Positions 51,917 to 61,583 of a stretch of DNA of 64,000 nucleotides are shown piece after piece. Position 1 is the first letter of the stretch; each line of letters opens with the position of its first letter. The notes beneath the pieces are model-generated. The model was not told where the DNA came from. It saw only the letters and a list, made by a program, of their open reading frames with translations, and did no database searches. The position numbers were made by a program, and so were the translations under genes. The stretch is taken from assembly GCF_030813515.1 (NCBI RefSeq), contig NZ_JAUSUK010000001.1, positions 310,001 to 374,000 on the forward strand, in the 5' to 3' direction. Origin of the DNA: Rhodopseudomonas julia (lineage in GTDB: Bacteria; Pseudomonadota; Alphaproteobacteria; Rhizobiales; Afifellaceae).

Positions 51917-53062
51917 ATGCTCCTTTCAAATCGCGACATCGTCGAGCTGACGGAATGGCGGCGAAAACTCCACCAGCGGCCGGAAATCTCCGGCGAGGAG
52001 GAGAAGACCGCCGCGGAAGTCTCAGCCTTTCTCGCAGCGACGAAGCCCGACCGGCTCATGACGGGGCTCGGCGGGCATGGGCTCGCGGCCTTCTATGAAT
52101 CCGGCCGGCCCGGCCCTACGCTCATGTTCCGCTGCGAGCTCGATGCACTGCCGATCGTGGAATGCACGGAAGCGCCACACCGCTCGCAGATTTCCGGCAA
52201 AGGCCATCTTTGCGGCCATGACGGACATATGGCGATCCTCGCCGGCGTCGCGCGCGGCCTTGCCTGCCGCCGGCCCGAAAGCGGCCGCGTCGTTCTCCTC
52301 TTCCAACCGGCGGAAGAGACCGGCGCGGGCGCGGCCGCCATCCTCGCCGATCCGCGCTTTGCCGAGATCGCGCCCGATTTCGCCTTCGCGCTGCACAATT
52401 TTCCGGGCCTCCTCCTCGGTCACGTCGCACTGAAGGAAGGGGCCGCCGCCTGCGCCTCGCGGGGCATGAAAATCACCCTCACCGGTCGCACCGCGCATGC
52501 CTCGCAGCCCGAGACCGGCATCTCCCCGATGCCGGCCGTCGCGCGGCTGATGCCGGCGCTGACGGCGCTCGCGGCGGGTGGCACACTCTCTGAGGATTTC
52601 TCGCTCGTCACCATCACCCATGCGGCGATGGGCGAGCCGGCTTTCGGCATCGCCCCCGGCGAGGCTGAGATTTTTGCAACCCTGCGTACGCTTGAGGACG
52701 CGCGCATGGAGGCGCTCGTTGCCCGTGCCGAGGATGTGATAGCGGAGACGGCAGGCGCTTTCGGCCTCTCCTTCGACATCGTCTATGAGGACGTCTTCTT
52801 CGCCTCAGACAACGATCCCGACGCGGTGGCGCATCTGCGCCAGGCGCTCGACCATGAGCGGATTTTCCATTCTCCCGGCGAGCCGATGCGCGCCTCGGAA
52901 GACTTCGGGCGTTTCGGCGCAAGCGCGAAATCCGCCCTCCTCTTTCTCGGCGCCGGCGAGACGCATCCGCCCCTGCACGATCCCGAATACGATTTCCCGG
53001 ACGATCTCATCGCCATCGGCGCGCGGATCTTTCTGCGCACGGCCTATGACATTCTGGGCTGA
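51917..53062 (+). CDS. M20 family amidohydrolase
   Basis: 381-residue peptidase M20D/amidohydrolase. Zinc ligands and motifs: FRCELDALPI, KGHLCGHDGHMAILAG (Cys/His), PAEETGAGA (catalytic Glu), FALHNFPG and RASEDFGRF near the end. The dimerisation lid is residues 180-290 (GMKITLTGRTAHASQPETG). Such enzymes hydrolyse N-acyl amino acids (hippurate, N-acetyl-diaminopimelate, auxin conjugates). Substrate unknown. ATG 51917 is the family start. Confidence 0.9.
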   Translation: MLLSNRDIVELTEWRRKLHQRPEISGEEEKTAAEVSAFLAATKPDRLMTGLGGHGLAAFYESGRPGPTLMFRCELDALPIVECTEAPHRSQISGKGHLCGHDGHMAILAGVARGLACRRPESGRVVLLFQPAEETGAGAAAILADPRFAEIAPDFAFALHNFPGLLLGHVALKEGAAACASRGMKITLTGRTAHASQPETGISPMPAVARLMPALTALAAGGTLSEDFSLVTITHAAMGEPAFGIAPGEAEIFATLRTLEDARMEALVARAEDVIAETAGAFGLSFDIVYEDVFFASDNDPDAVAHLRQALDHERIFHSPGEPMRASEDFGRFGASAKSALLFLGAGETHPPLHDPEYDFPDDLIAIGARIFLRTAYDILG

Positions 53063-53220
53063 AGATCCGTTGCCCGCGCGACGATGGCACCGTTGACAGG
53101 CCCACGCAGCGATTTACCACGGTCAGCGCATAGCCGCCGAGGTTCCATGCTCGATTCGTCCGTGACATCTGCCCGCGCGACGGGCACGCCCAAAACAGGC
53201 GCGCCGGAAAACGACACCCC

Positions 53221-54702
53221 ATGAACGGCCGCGTCACAGACATGGCCGACAACGCAGAATTGCAGCGCCTCGCCGGACGGCTGAAGCCGCTGCTCTTCCT
53301 GCGCGGCATGGAGGGAAAGCGCGTGCGGCTCGCCGTGCTTCTCATCCGCCCGTTCATGCCGGAACTTCCAAACCTCGTCACGCGCAATGGTGCCGTGGAG
53401 CCGGAGCTTCTCCTGTCGCGCTACGGCCTCCTCGCACTGCGCTACACCTTCACCTTGCCGGTCGGTGCGGACGTCCAGAAAGCCGCGTGGTACGAGCTCG
53501 AAGGCACGCGCTACGTCGTCAACACCGCCTATGACGGCGATCTCGCCGTTGCCTTCGTCTCCTGCAACGGCCAGGAGGAAGGCGACCGGCAACGGCCGGA
53601 AGAAAGCCGCAACGTCCTCTGGGCGCGCCTCGACCAGGCGCATGCGCAAGAGCCGTTGCATCTTCTCCTGCATGGCGGCGACCAGATCTATGCCGACGAG
53701 ATCCTCGAGACGCACCCCCTGACGCGCGAATGGGGCCGCGAGCGCGGCGATCCGGGCGCCAATGCCGGGGCGGAAGTGCCGGAGGTCGTCGCCACGCTGC
53801 GCCGGGTTTTGTTGCAGCGCTATCTCGAGCTCTACGGCCAGCCCGCCATTGCCGACATTCTCTGCCGCGTCCCCTCGCTGGCCATGTGGGACGACCATGA
53901 CATCTGCGACGGCTGGGGCTCGCTGCCGGACAAGAAACTCGATTCACCCGTCGGCAACGCCGTCTTCGCGGTGGCACGCGAGCACTTCCTGCTCTTCCAG
54001 ATGGGCGCGGTCGAAGGGGCCTTGCCCGAAACCTGTCTCGACGCTTCCGGCACCTCGCTCACCTGGCGTGTCGAGATGCCCGGCCTGACGCTGGTCGCAC
54101 CGGATCTGCGCTCGGAGCGACGGCGCGACCGGGTCATGGGGCCTGCCGGATGGCGCGCGCTCACAACCGCGCTCGGCGAGGCCGAGGGCAGCCGCATCCT
54201 TTTCCTGTCGAGCGTGCCCGCGCTCGGCCCCCGATTGTCGCTAATCGAGCCCGTCATGCGGATCACGCCGATCGCGGAGAAATACGAGGACGATCTGCGC
54301 GATCAGTGGCAAAGCCGCACGCATCGCGAGGAATGGTGCAAGTTCCTGCGCACGCTGCTTGCCGCGCATGAGCGAGACGATACGCGCCTCACGGTTCTTT
54401 CCGGCGAGATCCATCTTGCAACGCGCGGCACGCTCGCGTCCGATACCGGCGAGCTCCATCAGCTCGTCGCCTCCGGCATCACCCATCCGCCGCCGCCGAA
54501 AGCCTATGCGGCCACCCTCGGCGCACTTGCAAGCCTCGGCTCCGCTCCCTTGAAAGAGCATCCGATCAAGCTCCTGCCGCTCCCCGGGAAAAGCGCGATC
54601 TACACGGCGGAGCGCAACTATCTCATGCTCGCCCGCCGACACGGTGCCTGGGAAGTCTGGTGGGAGCTTGAATCCGGGCCGACGGAAAAGCTCGTCATCT
54701 GA
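53221..54702 (+). CDS. PhoD-like metallophosphatase family protein
   Basis: 493 residues; cytoplasmic, no signal peptide. The alkaline phosphatase D-type metallophosphatase core has the metal ligands in FVSCNG, LLLHGGDQIYADEI, MWDDHDICDGWG and LSGEIHLATRG, with the segment ITHPPPP near the end. The N-terminal ~95 residues form a beta-rich cap. It is not the classical secreted PhoD; substrates are unknown (phosphodiesters or phosphomonoesters). An earlier start may exist; ATG 53221 and ATG 53242 are both possible. Confidence 0.85.
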   Translation: MNGRVTDMADNAELQRLAGRLKPLLFLRGMEGKRVRLAVLLIRPFMPELPNLVTRNGAVEPELLLSRYGLLALRYTFTLPVGADVQKAAWYELEGTRYVVNTAYDGDLAVAFVSCNGQEEGDRQRPEESRNVLWARLDQAHAQEPLHLLLHGGDQIYADEILETHPLTREWGRERGDPGANAGAEVPEVVATLRRVLLQRYLELYGQPAIADILCRVPSLAMWDDHDICDGWGSLPDKKLDSPVGNAVFAVAREHFLLFQMGAVEGALPETCLDASGTSLTWRVEMPGLTLVAPDLRSERRRDRVMGPAGWRALTTALGEAEGSRILFLSSVPALGPRLSLIEPVMRITPIAEKYEDDLRDQWQSRTHREEWCKFLRTLLAAHERDDTRLTVLSGEIHLATRGTLASDTGELHQLVASGITHPPPPKAYAATLGALASLGSAPLKEHPIKLLPLPGKSAIYTAERNYLMLARRHGAWEVWWELESGPTEKLVI

Positions 54703-54705
54703 GGC

Positions 54706-54727
54706 GGGCGGATTGCTCGATCCGCCC
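54706..54727 (+). terminator. Hairpin after the PhoD-like gene
   Basis: GGGCGGAT (54706-54713) pairs perfectly with ATCCGCCC (54720-54727) around a 6-base loop, immediately after the stop codon at 54702. No U-run follows, so termination strength is uncertain. Confidence 0.5.
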
Positions 54728-54874
54728 ATGCGCTCGCCGGCCATCTCCTATGTCCGGCGGGGTTTTTCCTCGCGGCGCTCCGGAACCCACCTAAATCCGA
54801 CCTGACGGGCGACCCTCGGCAGCCGGAGGCAGCGCCTCTGCGCCAGGCGCGTCGGCAGACAGGAAAGGACGAAC

Positions 54875-55813
54875 ATGCCCATCGATCCGCAAGTCGAGAA
54901 AGTGCTCCAACGCATGGCGAAGGCCGGCGGGCCGCCTCTGCACGAGATGAACGTCGCGGAGATGCGTGCCACGCAAGGGGTGCTGCAGCACACATTCGGC
55001 GGCCCGATCATCGATATGGCGGAGGTGAAAGACGTGGCGGCCGACGGGCCGACCGGACCGATCCGGCTCAGGCTCTACAGGCCGCACGGCGTCGACGACA
55101 CCGGGCCCGCCATCATCTATCTGCATGGCGGCGGCTGGGTACTCGGCACGCTCGACACGGCGGACACGCTCTGCCGACGCATGGCCGACACCGCCCGCTG
55201 CCGGATCGTTTCCGTCGATTACCGCCTCGCCCCGGAAAACCCGTTTCCAGCAGGCCCGGAGGATGCGATCGCCGCCACGCGCTGGATCGGCGCCCATGCC
55301 GTCGAGCTCGGCATCGATGCGAACCGGCTTGCGATCGCAGGCGACAGCGCTGGCGGCAGCCTCGCCGCCGTTACCACGCTGGCGCTTCGCCAAGAGGCGC
55401 CGCAGCTCGCCTTCCAGGTGCTTCTCTATCCCGCCACCGACAACAGCGAGGCCTCCAATTCGCGCCCCTCGCGCATCGCCAATGCGAAGGCGCCGCCGCT
55501 CACGCTCGAAGACATGATCGCGCTCGTCACCCATTACCTGCCGAACGTCGAGACAGGGCTCGACTGGCGCGCCTCGCCGCTTCTCGCCGAAGACCATCAC
55601 GGCCTGCCGCCAGCCCTCATCGTCACCGGCGGTCACGATCCCCTGCTCGATGACGGCGCGGCCTATGCGCAAAAGCTCCGCGATGCCGGCGTCGAGGTCC
55701 TGCACCGCCATTTCCCCGGGCAGGTCCATGGCTTCATGGAGCTCGGCGGCGTCGTCGATGCCGTCGGCGAGGTCATGGAGACGATCGCACTTCTCGCCAG
55801 GCAGCGCTTCTAG
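54875..55813 (+). CDS. Alpha/beta hydrolase (hormone-sensitive lipase family)
   Basis: 312 residues. Oxyanion-hole motif YLHGGGWVLGTLDTAD, nucleophile elbow GDSAGGSLAAV (Ser about 162), and Asp/His partners in GGHDPLLDDG and GQVHGFME. This is the HSL (family IV) esterase pattern, typically cleaving short-chain esters. AGGAACGAAC-type Shine-Dalgarno (AAAGGA) precedes ATG 54875. No sign of export. Confidence 0.92.
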   Translation: MPIDPQVEKVLQRMAKAGGPPLHEMNVAEMRATQGVLQHTFGGPIIDMAEVKDVAADGPTGPIRLRLYRPHGVDDTGPAIIYLHGGGWVLGTLDTADTLCRRMADTARCRIVSVDYRLAPENPFPAGPEDAIAATRWIGAHAVELGIDANRLAIAGDSAGGSLAAVTTLALRQEAPQLAFQVLLYPATDNSEASNSRPSRIANAKAPPLTLEDMIALVTHYLPNVETGLDWRASPLLAEDHHGLPPALIVTGGHDPLLDDGAAYAQKLRDAGVEVLHRHFPGQVHGFMELGGVVDAVGEVMETIALLARQRF

Positions 55814-55828
55814 GAGAGCCCGCTTGCC

Positions 55829-56503
55829 TCAGCGTCCGTAGACCAGAATGTGGTTGTTCGCCGGCATCTCGATCTTGTCGACCGGCTTCAACCCATTCTC
55901 GCCGGCAAGGACGCAGAGCGCCTGCACGTCGCGCAGACCCCATTCCGGGTTGGCCGCCCGCAATTGCGCGTCGAATTCGGCATTGCTCTCGCTCATGGCG
56001 CCGTCATGGGCGAACGGGCCGTAGATGAAGAGAAGCCCGTCGTCAGCGAGATAACGGCCGGCGCCCGCCATCAAATGTCCCGAGACCACAAAAGGTGTCA
56101 CATGCAGGATGTTGATGGCGAGGATGGCGGCAAGTTCTGCTGGCGGCCGCCCTGTCGCGCCGCCGTCTTCGCCGAGCCGCCAGCTCTCGCAGAGATTAAG
56201 ATCGACGACGTCGCGCAAATTGGGCTGCGGGTTGAGCGCCGCCCAGGCGGCGGTGCTCGCCCGATGCGCGTCATCCATGTCGGAAGGCCAGAAGGTCAGA
56301 TGCGGAAAGGCCTTGGCGAAGCCGACAATGTGCTGGCCTGAGCCGGAGCCCACTTCCAGAACGTCGCCTGAGCGCCTCTCCAGAAACGGCGTCAGCGCCG
56401 CGCGGATCGGCACGTGGTTCTTGTGGAAGGAACGCGTGTCGAGGCGTTTGTCGCCCGCGGCCACGGGGCTCGTGCTTTGACGGCCAGGGATGAAATCGGT
56501 CAT
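55829..56503 (-). CDS. DUF938 family SAM-dependent methyltransferase
   Basis: 224 residues. DUF938 proteins have a class I methyltransferase fold: VLEVGSGSGQHIVGFAKAFP (motif I), then FWPSDMDDAHRAS, INILHVTPFVVS and the closing NNHILVYGR. The N-terminus RSFHKNHVPIRAAL is family-specific. Substrate unknown. I chose ATG 56503 (TCCGGAA upstream) over 56539. The gene is followed by the alpha/beta hydrolase on the other strand, 15 bp between stops. Confidence 0.87.
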   Translation of the reverse strand: MTDFIPGRQSTSPVAAGDKRLDTRSFHKNHVPIRAALTPFLERRSGDVLEVGSGSGQHIVGFAKAFPHLTFWPSDMDDAHRASTAAWAALNPQPNLRDVVDLNLCESWRLGEDGGATGRPPAELAAILAINILHVTPFVVSGHLMAGAGRYLADDGLLFIYGPFAHDGAMSESNAEFDAQLRAANPEWGLRDVQALCVLAGENGLKPVDKIEMPANNHILVYGR

Positions 56504-56561
56504 TTCCGGAAAATAGAGAAGGCGGGCGGCCGCGACCATACGGCCCGCCGTCGCGGGAGGC

Positions 56562-57497
56562 TCAGCCTTGGAGGATTGCCGCCCCGATCTCCGGGCGTCC
56601 CGCTTTCCTCGAGGCCGCGATCACCGTGTTCGCCATCAGCATGGCAATGGTCATCAGCCCGACGCCACCAGGCACGGGCGTAATGGCACCGGCGACCTCC
56701 GCCGCCTCGCCGAAATCAACATCGCCGACGAGCCGCGTCTTGCCCTCGCCCTTCTCCGGCGCGGGAATGCGGTTGATGCCGACGTCGATGACGGTCGCAC
56801 CCGGCTTCACCCAATCGCCCTTGATCATCTTCGGCCGTCCGACGGCCGCGACCAGAATATCGGCGGAGCGGCAGACGGATGGCAGATCGCGCGTCCTGGA
56901 ATGGGCAATGGTCACCGTGCAGTTTTCCGCAAGGAGGAGGTGCGCCACCGGCTTGCCGACGATGTTGGAGCGGCCGACGACGACGGCGTTGAGCCCGCTC
57001 AGATCGGGCGTGACCGATTTCGCCATGACGAGACAGCCCGCCGGCGTGCAGGAGACCAGCGCTTCGTCGGCCAGGCCCGAAACGAGCCGGCCCACATTGA
57101 TCGGCGAAAGCCCGTCGACATCCTTGTCCGGATCGATGGCCGCGATCACCGCCTTCTCCGAAATATGCTTCGGCAGAGGAAGCTGCGCCAGGATGCCATG
57201 GATCTTCGGGTCGGCATTGAGCCGCGTGATCAGGGCGAGAAGCTCGGCCTCGCTCGTTGCCTCCGGCAGGCGGTGCGTCTCGGAATGAAAGCCGCATTCC
57301 TCCGCCTTCAGCCCCTTGTTACGGACATAGACCTGGCTTGCCGGATCCTCGCCGACGATGACGACGGCAAGCCCCGGCTTCACGCCGGTTTCCGCTTCGA
57401 GCGTCTCGCGCGCCGCCTTCACTTTGTCGATGGTCTGCGGTGCGATCACCTTGCCGTCGATGATGTGAGCTTTGGGGTGCGCTTGGGGCTCGGACAT
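56562..57497 (-). CDS. folD: Bifunctional methylene-THF dehydrogenase/methenyl-THF cyclohydrolase
   Basis: 311 residues, FolD. Catalytic Lys in [14 protein letters not shown], folate site [13 protein letters not shown] then [19 protein letters not shown] loop [17 protein letters not shown], and [15 protein letters not shown] at the end. It interconverts 5,10-methylene-THF and 10-formyl-THF, linking the sarcosine and dimethylglycine enzymes to Fhs. ATG 57497 has GGAGAAGCAT upstream; a frame to 57599 lacks support. The gap before the DUF938 gene is 58 bp on the same strand. Confidence 0.97.
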   Translation of the reverse strand: MSEPQAHPKAHIIDGKVIAPQTIDKVKAARETLEAETGVKPGLAVVIVGEDPASQVYVRNKGLKAEECGFHSETHRLPEATSEAELLALITRLNADPKIHGILAQLPLPKHISEKAVIAAIDPDKDVDGLSPINVGRLVSGLADEALVSCTPAGCLVMAKSVTPDLSGLNAVVVGRSNIVGKPVAHLLLAENCTVTIAHSRTRDLPSVCRSADILVAAVGRPKMIKGDWVKPGATVIDVGINRIPAPEKGEGKTRLVGDVDFGEAAEVAGAITPVPGGVGLMTIAMLMANTVIAASRKAGRPEIGAAILQG

Positions 57498-57628
57498 ATG
57501 CTTCTCCGTCAGGGGCGCGCTCAAGGCGCGTGAGGGCCTGATAGCGTGCACACATCGCGAGCGCAAAGGGGCCTTTCGGCGAGGGCCCAGGAGCTGCACC
57601 CAGCCTCAAAAACGAGTCTCATAGAAAA

Positions 57629-57658
57629 AGGCCGCCGCCGGTTTGCCGGCCGCGGCCT
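57629..57658 (-). terminator. Intrinsic terminator of the DUF1328 gene
   Basis: Stem of 12 bp with one C-C mismatch: AGGCCGC (57629-57635) with GCGGCCT (57652-57658), and GCCGG (57637-57641) with CCGGC (57646-57650). Read leftward it is followed by TTTTTC, a good U-tract. Confidence 0.85.
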
Positions 57659-57734
57659 GTCTGGTTTTCCGCCCCCGATCTTGCGAGGAATCTTGGAGAA
57701 GATCCCGACCGAGAGGTGCTGGCTCAGGCGAGCG

Positions 57735-57905
57735 TCAGATACGGCGCCCGCGAATGCCGCCGAAAATGGCCGAGATAAGGAAGAGGATCACGGCGACGAA
57801 GAAGATAATCTTGGCAATGCCCACAGCCGTACCGGCAATACCACCAAATCCAAGCACCGCAGCGATCAGCGCGATAACGAGAAAGGTCAAAGCCCAACCG
57901 AGCAT
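57735..57905 (-). CDS. DUF1328 small membrane protein (UPF0391 family)
   Basis: 56 residues, two transmembrane helices (about 3-22 and 30-48) joined by [14 protein letters not shown]; starts [19 protein letters not shown], the family signature. Members are abundant stress-associated small membrane proteins of unknown function. ATG 57905 (AGGAG upstream) fits the family start; 57932 also opens the frame but adds an extra nine residues. Confidence 0.9.
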   Translation of the reverse strand: MLGWALTFLVIALIAAVLGFGGIAGTAVGIAKIIFFVAVILFLISAIFGGIRGRRI

Positions 57906-58022
57906 GACAAATACTCCTGTCTTCCGCGCCAATAGGCGCTTTCGGGACAGATAACGCGGAAGAACGTGTTCGGTTCAATTGCACGCTTGAAAAAGTTTGC
58001 TGCCTCGCAAGAGGGCGAGACG

Positions 58023-58589
58023 TCACAGGCCGCGCAAAAGCAGGGCCTGGGCCAGAATCAATGTCTTGACGTCGTTGATCCCCGCTTCCCGCACCAGGGC
58101 GAAAAGCCGATCGAGCGACATCTCCACGACCTCGATCGCCTCGCCTTCCTCGTCCTTGCCGCCGCCCGCATTCTTGCGGTCTTGCGGGCGGTAGGGCGCG
58201 AGAAAGAGATGCGCGAATTCGGTCAGGCAGCCAGGGGCGGGATAGACGCTTGCCACATGCTCCGCCTTTTCGAGCTTCACGCCGAGCTCTTCTTCCGCCT
58301 CGCGCAACGCCGCTTCCGCAGGCGTCTCGCCCGGGTCGATGATCCCGGCGCAGGCCTCCATGATGAAGCCGCCTTCGGGGCGCTCGGCAAGTGGCGCCCG
58401 CCATTGGTTGACGAGCAGGACCGTGCGGCGTTCGGCATCATAGGGAAGAAGGCTCGCCGCATCGCCATGGTCGATGACTTCGCGCTTATGGGTCTGCGGC
58501 GAAAGCCCGGTCACGGTCAGCTCGTCCATCCGGTTCCAGCCGTCATAGACGCGGCGGCGCTCGACGATTTCTGGCAGCGGTTTCTTCAT
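58023..58589 (-). CDS. NUDIX hydrolase, ADP-ribose pyrophosphatase-like
   Basis: 188 residues. The Nudix box is GIIDPGETPAEAALREAEEELG (about residues 80-101) with all canonical Gly/Glu/Arg positions. The context VLLVNQWRAPLAERPEGGF upstream and YPAPGCLTEFAHLF downstream resembles ADP-sugar pyrophosphatases (NudF/NudK-like). It hydrolyses nucleoside diphosphate-linked compounds; the substrate is not certain. ATG 58589 begins a family-like MKKPLPEIVERRRVYDGWNR. Divergent from pepN. Confidence 0.88.
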   Translation of the reverse strand: MKKPLPEIVERRRVYDGWNRMDELTVTGLSPQTHKREVIDHGDAASLLPYDAERRTVLLVNQWRAPLAERPEGGFIMEACAGIIDPGETPAEAALREAEEELGVKLEKAEHVASVYPAPGCLTEFAHLFLAPYRPQDRKNAGGGKDEEGEAIEVVEMSLDRLFALVREAGINDVKTLILAQALLLRGL

Positions 58590-58780
58590 GGTGGTCCGAT
58601 GCTGGGCTGTGCGTTGAGGAGACTTTTGCCGCGGCATGGACGATTGCAGGGGGAGCGGCAAGGGCGAAAGCCGGAAAAGGCGGAGCAAATTCCGCGAAAT
58701 CGCAGGCAAACCGCGGCTTCCTGCCTTTTCGTCGGCTTATTTCGTCTCTACATGCGGCAGCGAGATGCAAGGAGCCTGTG

Positions 58781-61486
58781 ATGCAACGTGAGGGCGCCGC
58801 AGTCGTGCGGCTCGAAGATTACCGACCGACCGATTACGCCATCGACACTGTCGATCTCGATTTCCGCCTCGATCCGACGGCCACGCAGGTCACTGCGTCT
58901 CTGGCGCTTCGTCGCCGCGAGCCCTCCCCCACACAGGCCCAAAAGACACAGGCCGAAAACCCGCCCCTCATTCTCGACGGCGACGGGCTGAAACTGAAGC
59001 AAGTCTTCGTCGATGGCCGCACGCTCAGCGCCGACGAATACGAGGCGAGCCCGGACCGCCTCACCCTGCACACGCCGCCGCACGAGCCCTTCACGCTCAA
59101 GATCGTCACCGAGATCGATCCGGAGAACAACACGGCCCTGATGGGGCTTTATCGATCGAGCGGCGTCTACACGACGCAATGCGAGGCGGAAGGCTTCCGT
59201 CGCATCACCTATTTCTACGACCGGCCCGACGTGCTGGCCGTCTACACCGTGCGTATGGAAGCGCCGCGGGCGCAAACGCCCGTCATGCTCTCCAACGGCA
59301 ATCTCATCCAAAGCGGCCCGGTGGATGGCAGCAACCGCCATTACGCCGTCTGGCACGACCCGTTTCCGAAGCCCTCCTATCTCTTCGCCCTCGTTGCCGG
59401 CGACCTCGGCTCCATCCACGACGAATTCGTCACCACGTCCGGCCGGCGCGTGCGCCTCGGCATCTTTTGCGAGCACGGCAAGGAAGAGCGCTGCCGCTAT
59501 GCCATGGATGCGCTGAAGCGCTCCATGCGCTGGGACGAGGAAGTCTTCGGACGCGAATACGATCTCGACGTCTTCAACATCGTTGCCGTGTCCGACTTCA
59601 ACATGGGCGCGATGGAGAACAAGGGCCTCAACGTCTTCAACGACAAATACGTGCTCGTCGATGCGGAGACCGGAACGGACATGGATTACGCCCATGTCGA
59701 AGGCGTGATCGCCCACGAATATTTCCACAACTGGACCGGCGACCGCATCACCTGCCGCGACTGGTTTCAGCTCTGCCTCAAGGAAGGCCTGACGGTCTTC
59801 CGCGACCAGGAATTCTCCTCAGACATGCGTTCGCGCCCGGTCAAACGGATCTCCGACGTGATCGGCCTGCGTCAGGCGCAGTTTCCGGAAGATGCCGGCC
59901 CGCTCGCCCATCCGGTGCGGCCGACCGCCTACCGCGAGATCAACAACTTCTACACGGCGACCGTCTACGAGAAGGGTGCCGAAATCTGCCGCATGCTGAA
60001 GCTCGTCCTGGGCGATGAGGGATTCCGAGCCGGCATGGACCTTTATTTCGAGCGCCACGATGGCGGCGCCGTCACCATCGAGGACTTCATCGAGTGCTTT
60101 GCCGAGGCGACCGGCAAGGATCTCACCCAGTTCTCGCTCTGGTACCATCAGGCTGGTACGCCGAAAGTGACGCTCCGCCACGCTTATGATGCACAAAGCG
60201 AGACGCTGTCGCTCAGCCTTGCCCAGGAGCTGCCGCAGACGCCGGACAACAAGCCGAAAGCGCCGCAGCTTATCCCGCTTTCCTTCGGCCTCGTCGGCCC
60301 CGACGGTCAGGATCTGTCCTGGGACGACGTCGATGCCCCGGCCGGCCTCGGCGATGGCGGCAAGGAGGCGCTCGGGCGCGGTCTCATCCTTCTCTCCGAA
60401 AAGGAAGTGAACCTCACATTCCGCGGTGTGCGTGCCGAAGCCGTCCCCTCGGTGCTGCGCGGATTTTCCGCGCCCGTTCATCTTGAGGCCGATCTCACCG
60501 ACGACGACCTCTTTTTCCTGGCACGCCAGGACACGGACGCCTTCAACCGTTGGGAAGCGCTGCAAAGTCTGGCCCGGCGCGCCATCCTCTCGGGCTATCA
60601 GGCGCTTGCGAGCGGCGGTGCCGCCTCATTCGATCCGAGACTTGCGGCGGCCTTCGCGGAACTTGCCGAGAACACCGATTTCGACCCGGCCTTCCGCGCG
60701 CTCGCCCTCGCTTTGCCGTCCGAAAACGAGATCGCCCAGCTGATCGCCAAAGATGTCGATCCCGACATCGTCTACGAGACGCGGCAGGCGCTTGCCGGCT
60801 TCATCGGCGAGAAGGTGGCCGACCGCATCGTCGAAGCCGCAAAGCGCGAGCCCGCCATGCCGGCCTATTCGCCCGATGCCGACAATGCCGGGCGGCGCGC
60901 CCTCACCTTCGCCGCATGGCGCTATCAGATCGCCGCCGGCAAGGCGCGCGGTCAGGACGAAGGCGTGGAAGTGCGCAAATCGTTCGAGACGGCGACCAAT
61001 CTCACCGAGCGTCTCGCAGCGCTCCGGCTTCTCGTGCACGAAAACCTCACCGGCGCCTCGGCCGCGCTCGACGCCTTCTTCGAACGCTACCGCGACAATC
61101 CGCTCGTCCTCGACAAGTGGTTTGCCGTGCAGGCGATGCAGCCCGGCCACGACACGCTTAAAAAGGTCGAGGCCCTCACCCAGAATCCGGCGTTTTCCTG
61201 GAAGACGCCGAACCGCGTCTATTCGCTGGTGCGCACCTTCGGGGCCGGCAATCCAACGGCTTTCAACCGTCCCGACGGCGCCGGCTATCATTTCCTCGCC
61301 AATGCGATCGCCGATCTCGACAAGAGCAACCCTTCGGTCGCGTCGCGGCTCGCCACCTGCTTCCGCAGCTACCGGCTGCTCGAACCGGGGCGTCGCACGC
61401 ATGCGGAGGCCGCTTTGCGGGCACTCTCCGACCGTCCGGATCTATCCACGGACGTGGCCGACATCGTCATTCGCACGCTGGGGTAG
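58781..61486 (+). CDS. pepN: Aminopeptidase N
   Basis: 901-residue M1 zinc aminopeptidase. The GAMEN exopeptidase motif is in DFNMGAMENKGLN, and the zinc site HEYFHNW appears as VIAHEYFHNWTGDRITCRDW with the distal Glu in LKEGLTVFRD. The catalytic domain (about 195-445) sits between an N-terminal beta domain and a C-terminal helical domain (from about 550). It removes N-terminal residues from peptides in the cytoplasm. ATG 58781 has GGAG 6 bases upstream; GTG 58778 is directly in front and equally possible. Confidence 0.95.
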   Translation: MQREGAAVVRLEDYRPTDYAIDTVDLDFRLDPTATQVTASLALRRREPSPTQAQKTQAENPPLILDGDGLKLKQVFVDGRTLSADEYEASPDRLTLHTPPHEPFTLKIVTEIDPENNTALMGLYRSSGVYTTQCEAEGFRRITYFYDRPDVLAVYTVRMEAPRAQTPVMLSNGNLIQSGPVDGSNRHYAVWHDPFPKPSYLFALVAGDLGSIHDEFVTTSGRRVRLGIFCEHGKEERCRYAMDALKRSMRWDEEVFGREYDLDVFNIVAVSDFNMGAMENKGLNVFNDKYVLVDAETGTDMDYAHVEGVIAHEYFHNWTGDRITCRDWFQLCLKEGLTVFRDQEFSSDMRSRPVKRISDVIGLRQAQFPEDAGPLAHPVRPTAYREINNFYTATVYEKGAEICRMLKLVLGDEGFRAGMDLYFERHDGGAVTIEDFIECFAEATGKDLTQFSLWYHQAGTPKVTLRHAYDAQSETLSLSLAQELPQTPDNKPKAPQLIPLSFGLVGPDGQDLSWDDVDAPAGLGDGGKEALGRGLILLSEKEVNLTFRGVRAEAVPSVLRGFSAPVHLEADLTDDDLFFLARQDTDAFNRWEALQSLARRAILSGYQALASGGAASFDPRLAAAFAELAENTDFDPAFRALALALPSENEIAQLIAKDVDPDIVYETRQALAGFIGEKVADRIVEAAKREPAMPAYSPDADNAGRRALTFAAWRYQIAAGKARGQDEGVEVRKSFETATNLTERLAALRLLVHENLTGASAALDAFFERYRDNPLVLDKWFAVQAMQPGHDTLKKVEALTQNPAFSWKTPNRVYSLVRTFGAGNPTAFNRPDGAGYHFLANAIADLDKSNPSVASRLATCFRSYRLLEPGRRTHAEAALRALSDRPDLSTDVADIVIRTLG

Positions 61487-61539
61487 AAGCTGATCTTGCT
61501 GCGGGTCTGGACAATCTGATTCGGTAAGATTCAAATGAG

Positions 61540-61577
61540 GTGATTCGGGGGTGCGGCTGCCCCCAAATCACTGGAGG
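61540..61577 (+). promoter_or_regulatory. Hairpin directly before the pleC-like Shine-Dalgarno
   Basis: GTGATT-C-GGGGG (61540-61551) pairs with CCCCC-A-AATCAC (61560-61571): 11 pairs and one C/A mismatch. GGAGG, the Shine-Dalgarno of the kinase gene, is at 61573-61577, one base after the stem. It could end pepN transcription or modulate kinase translation. Confidence 0.55.
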
Positions 61578-61583
61578 TCATGC

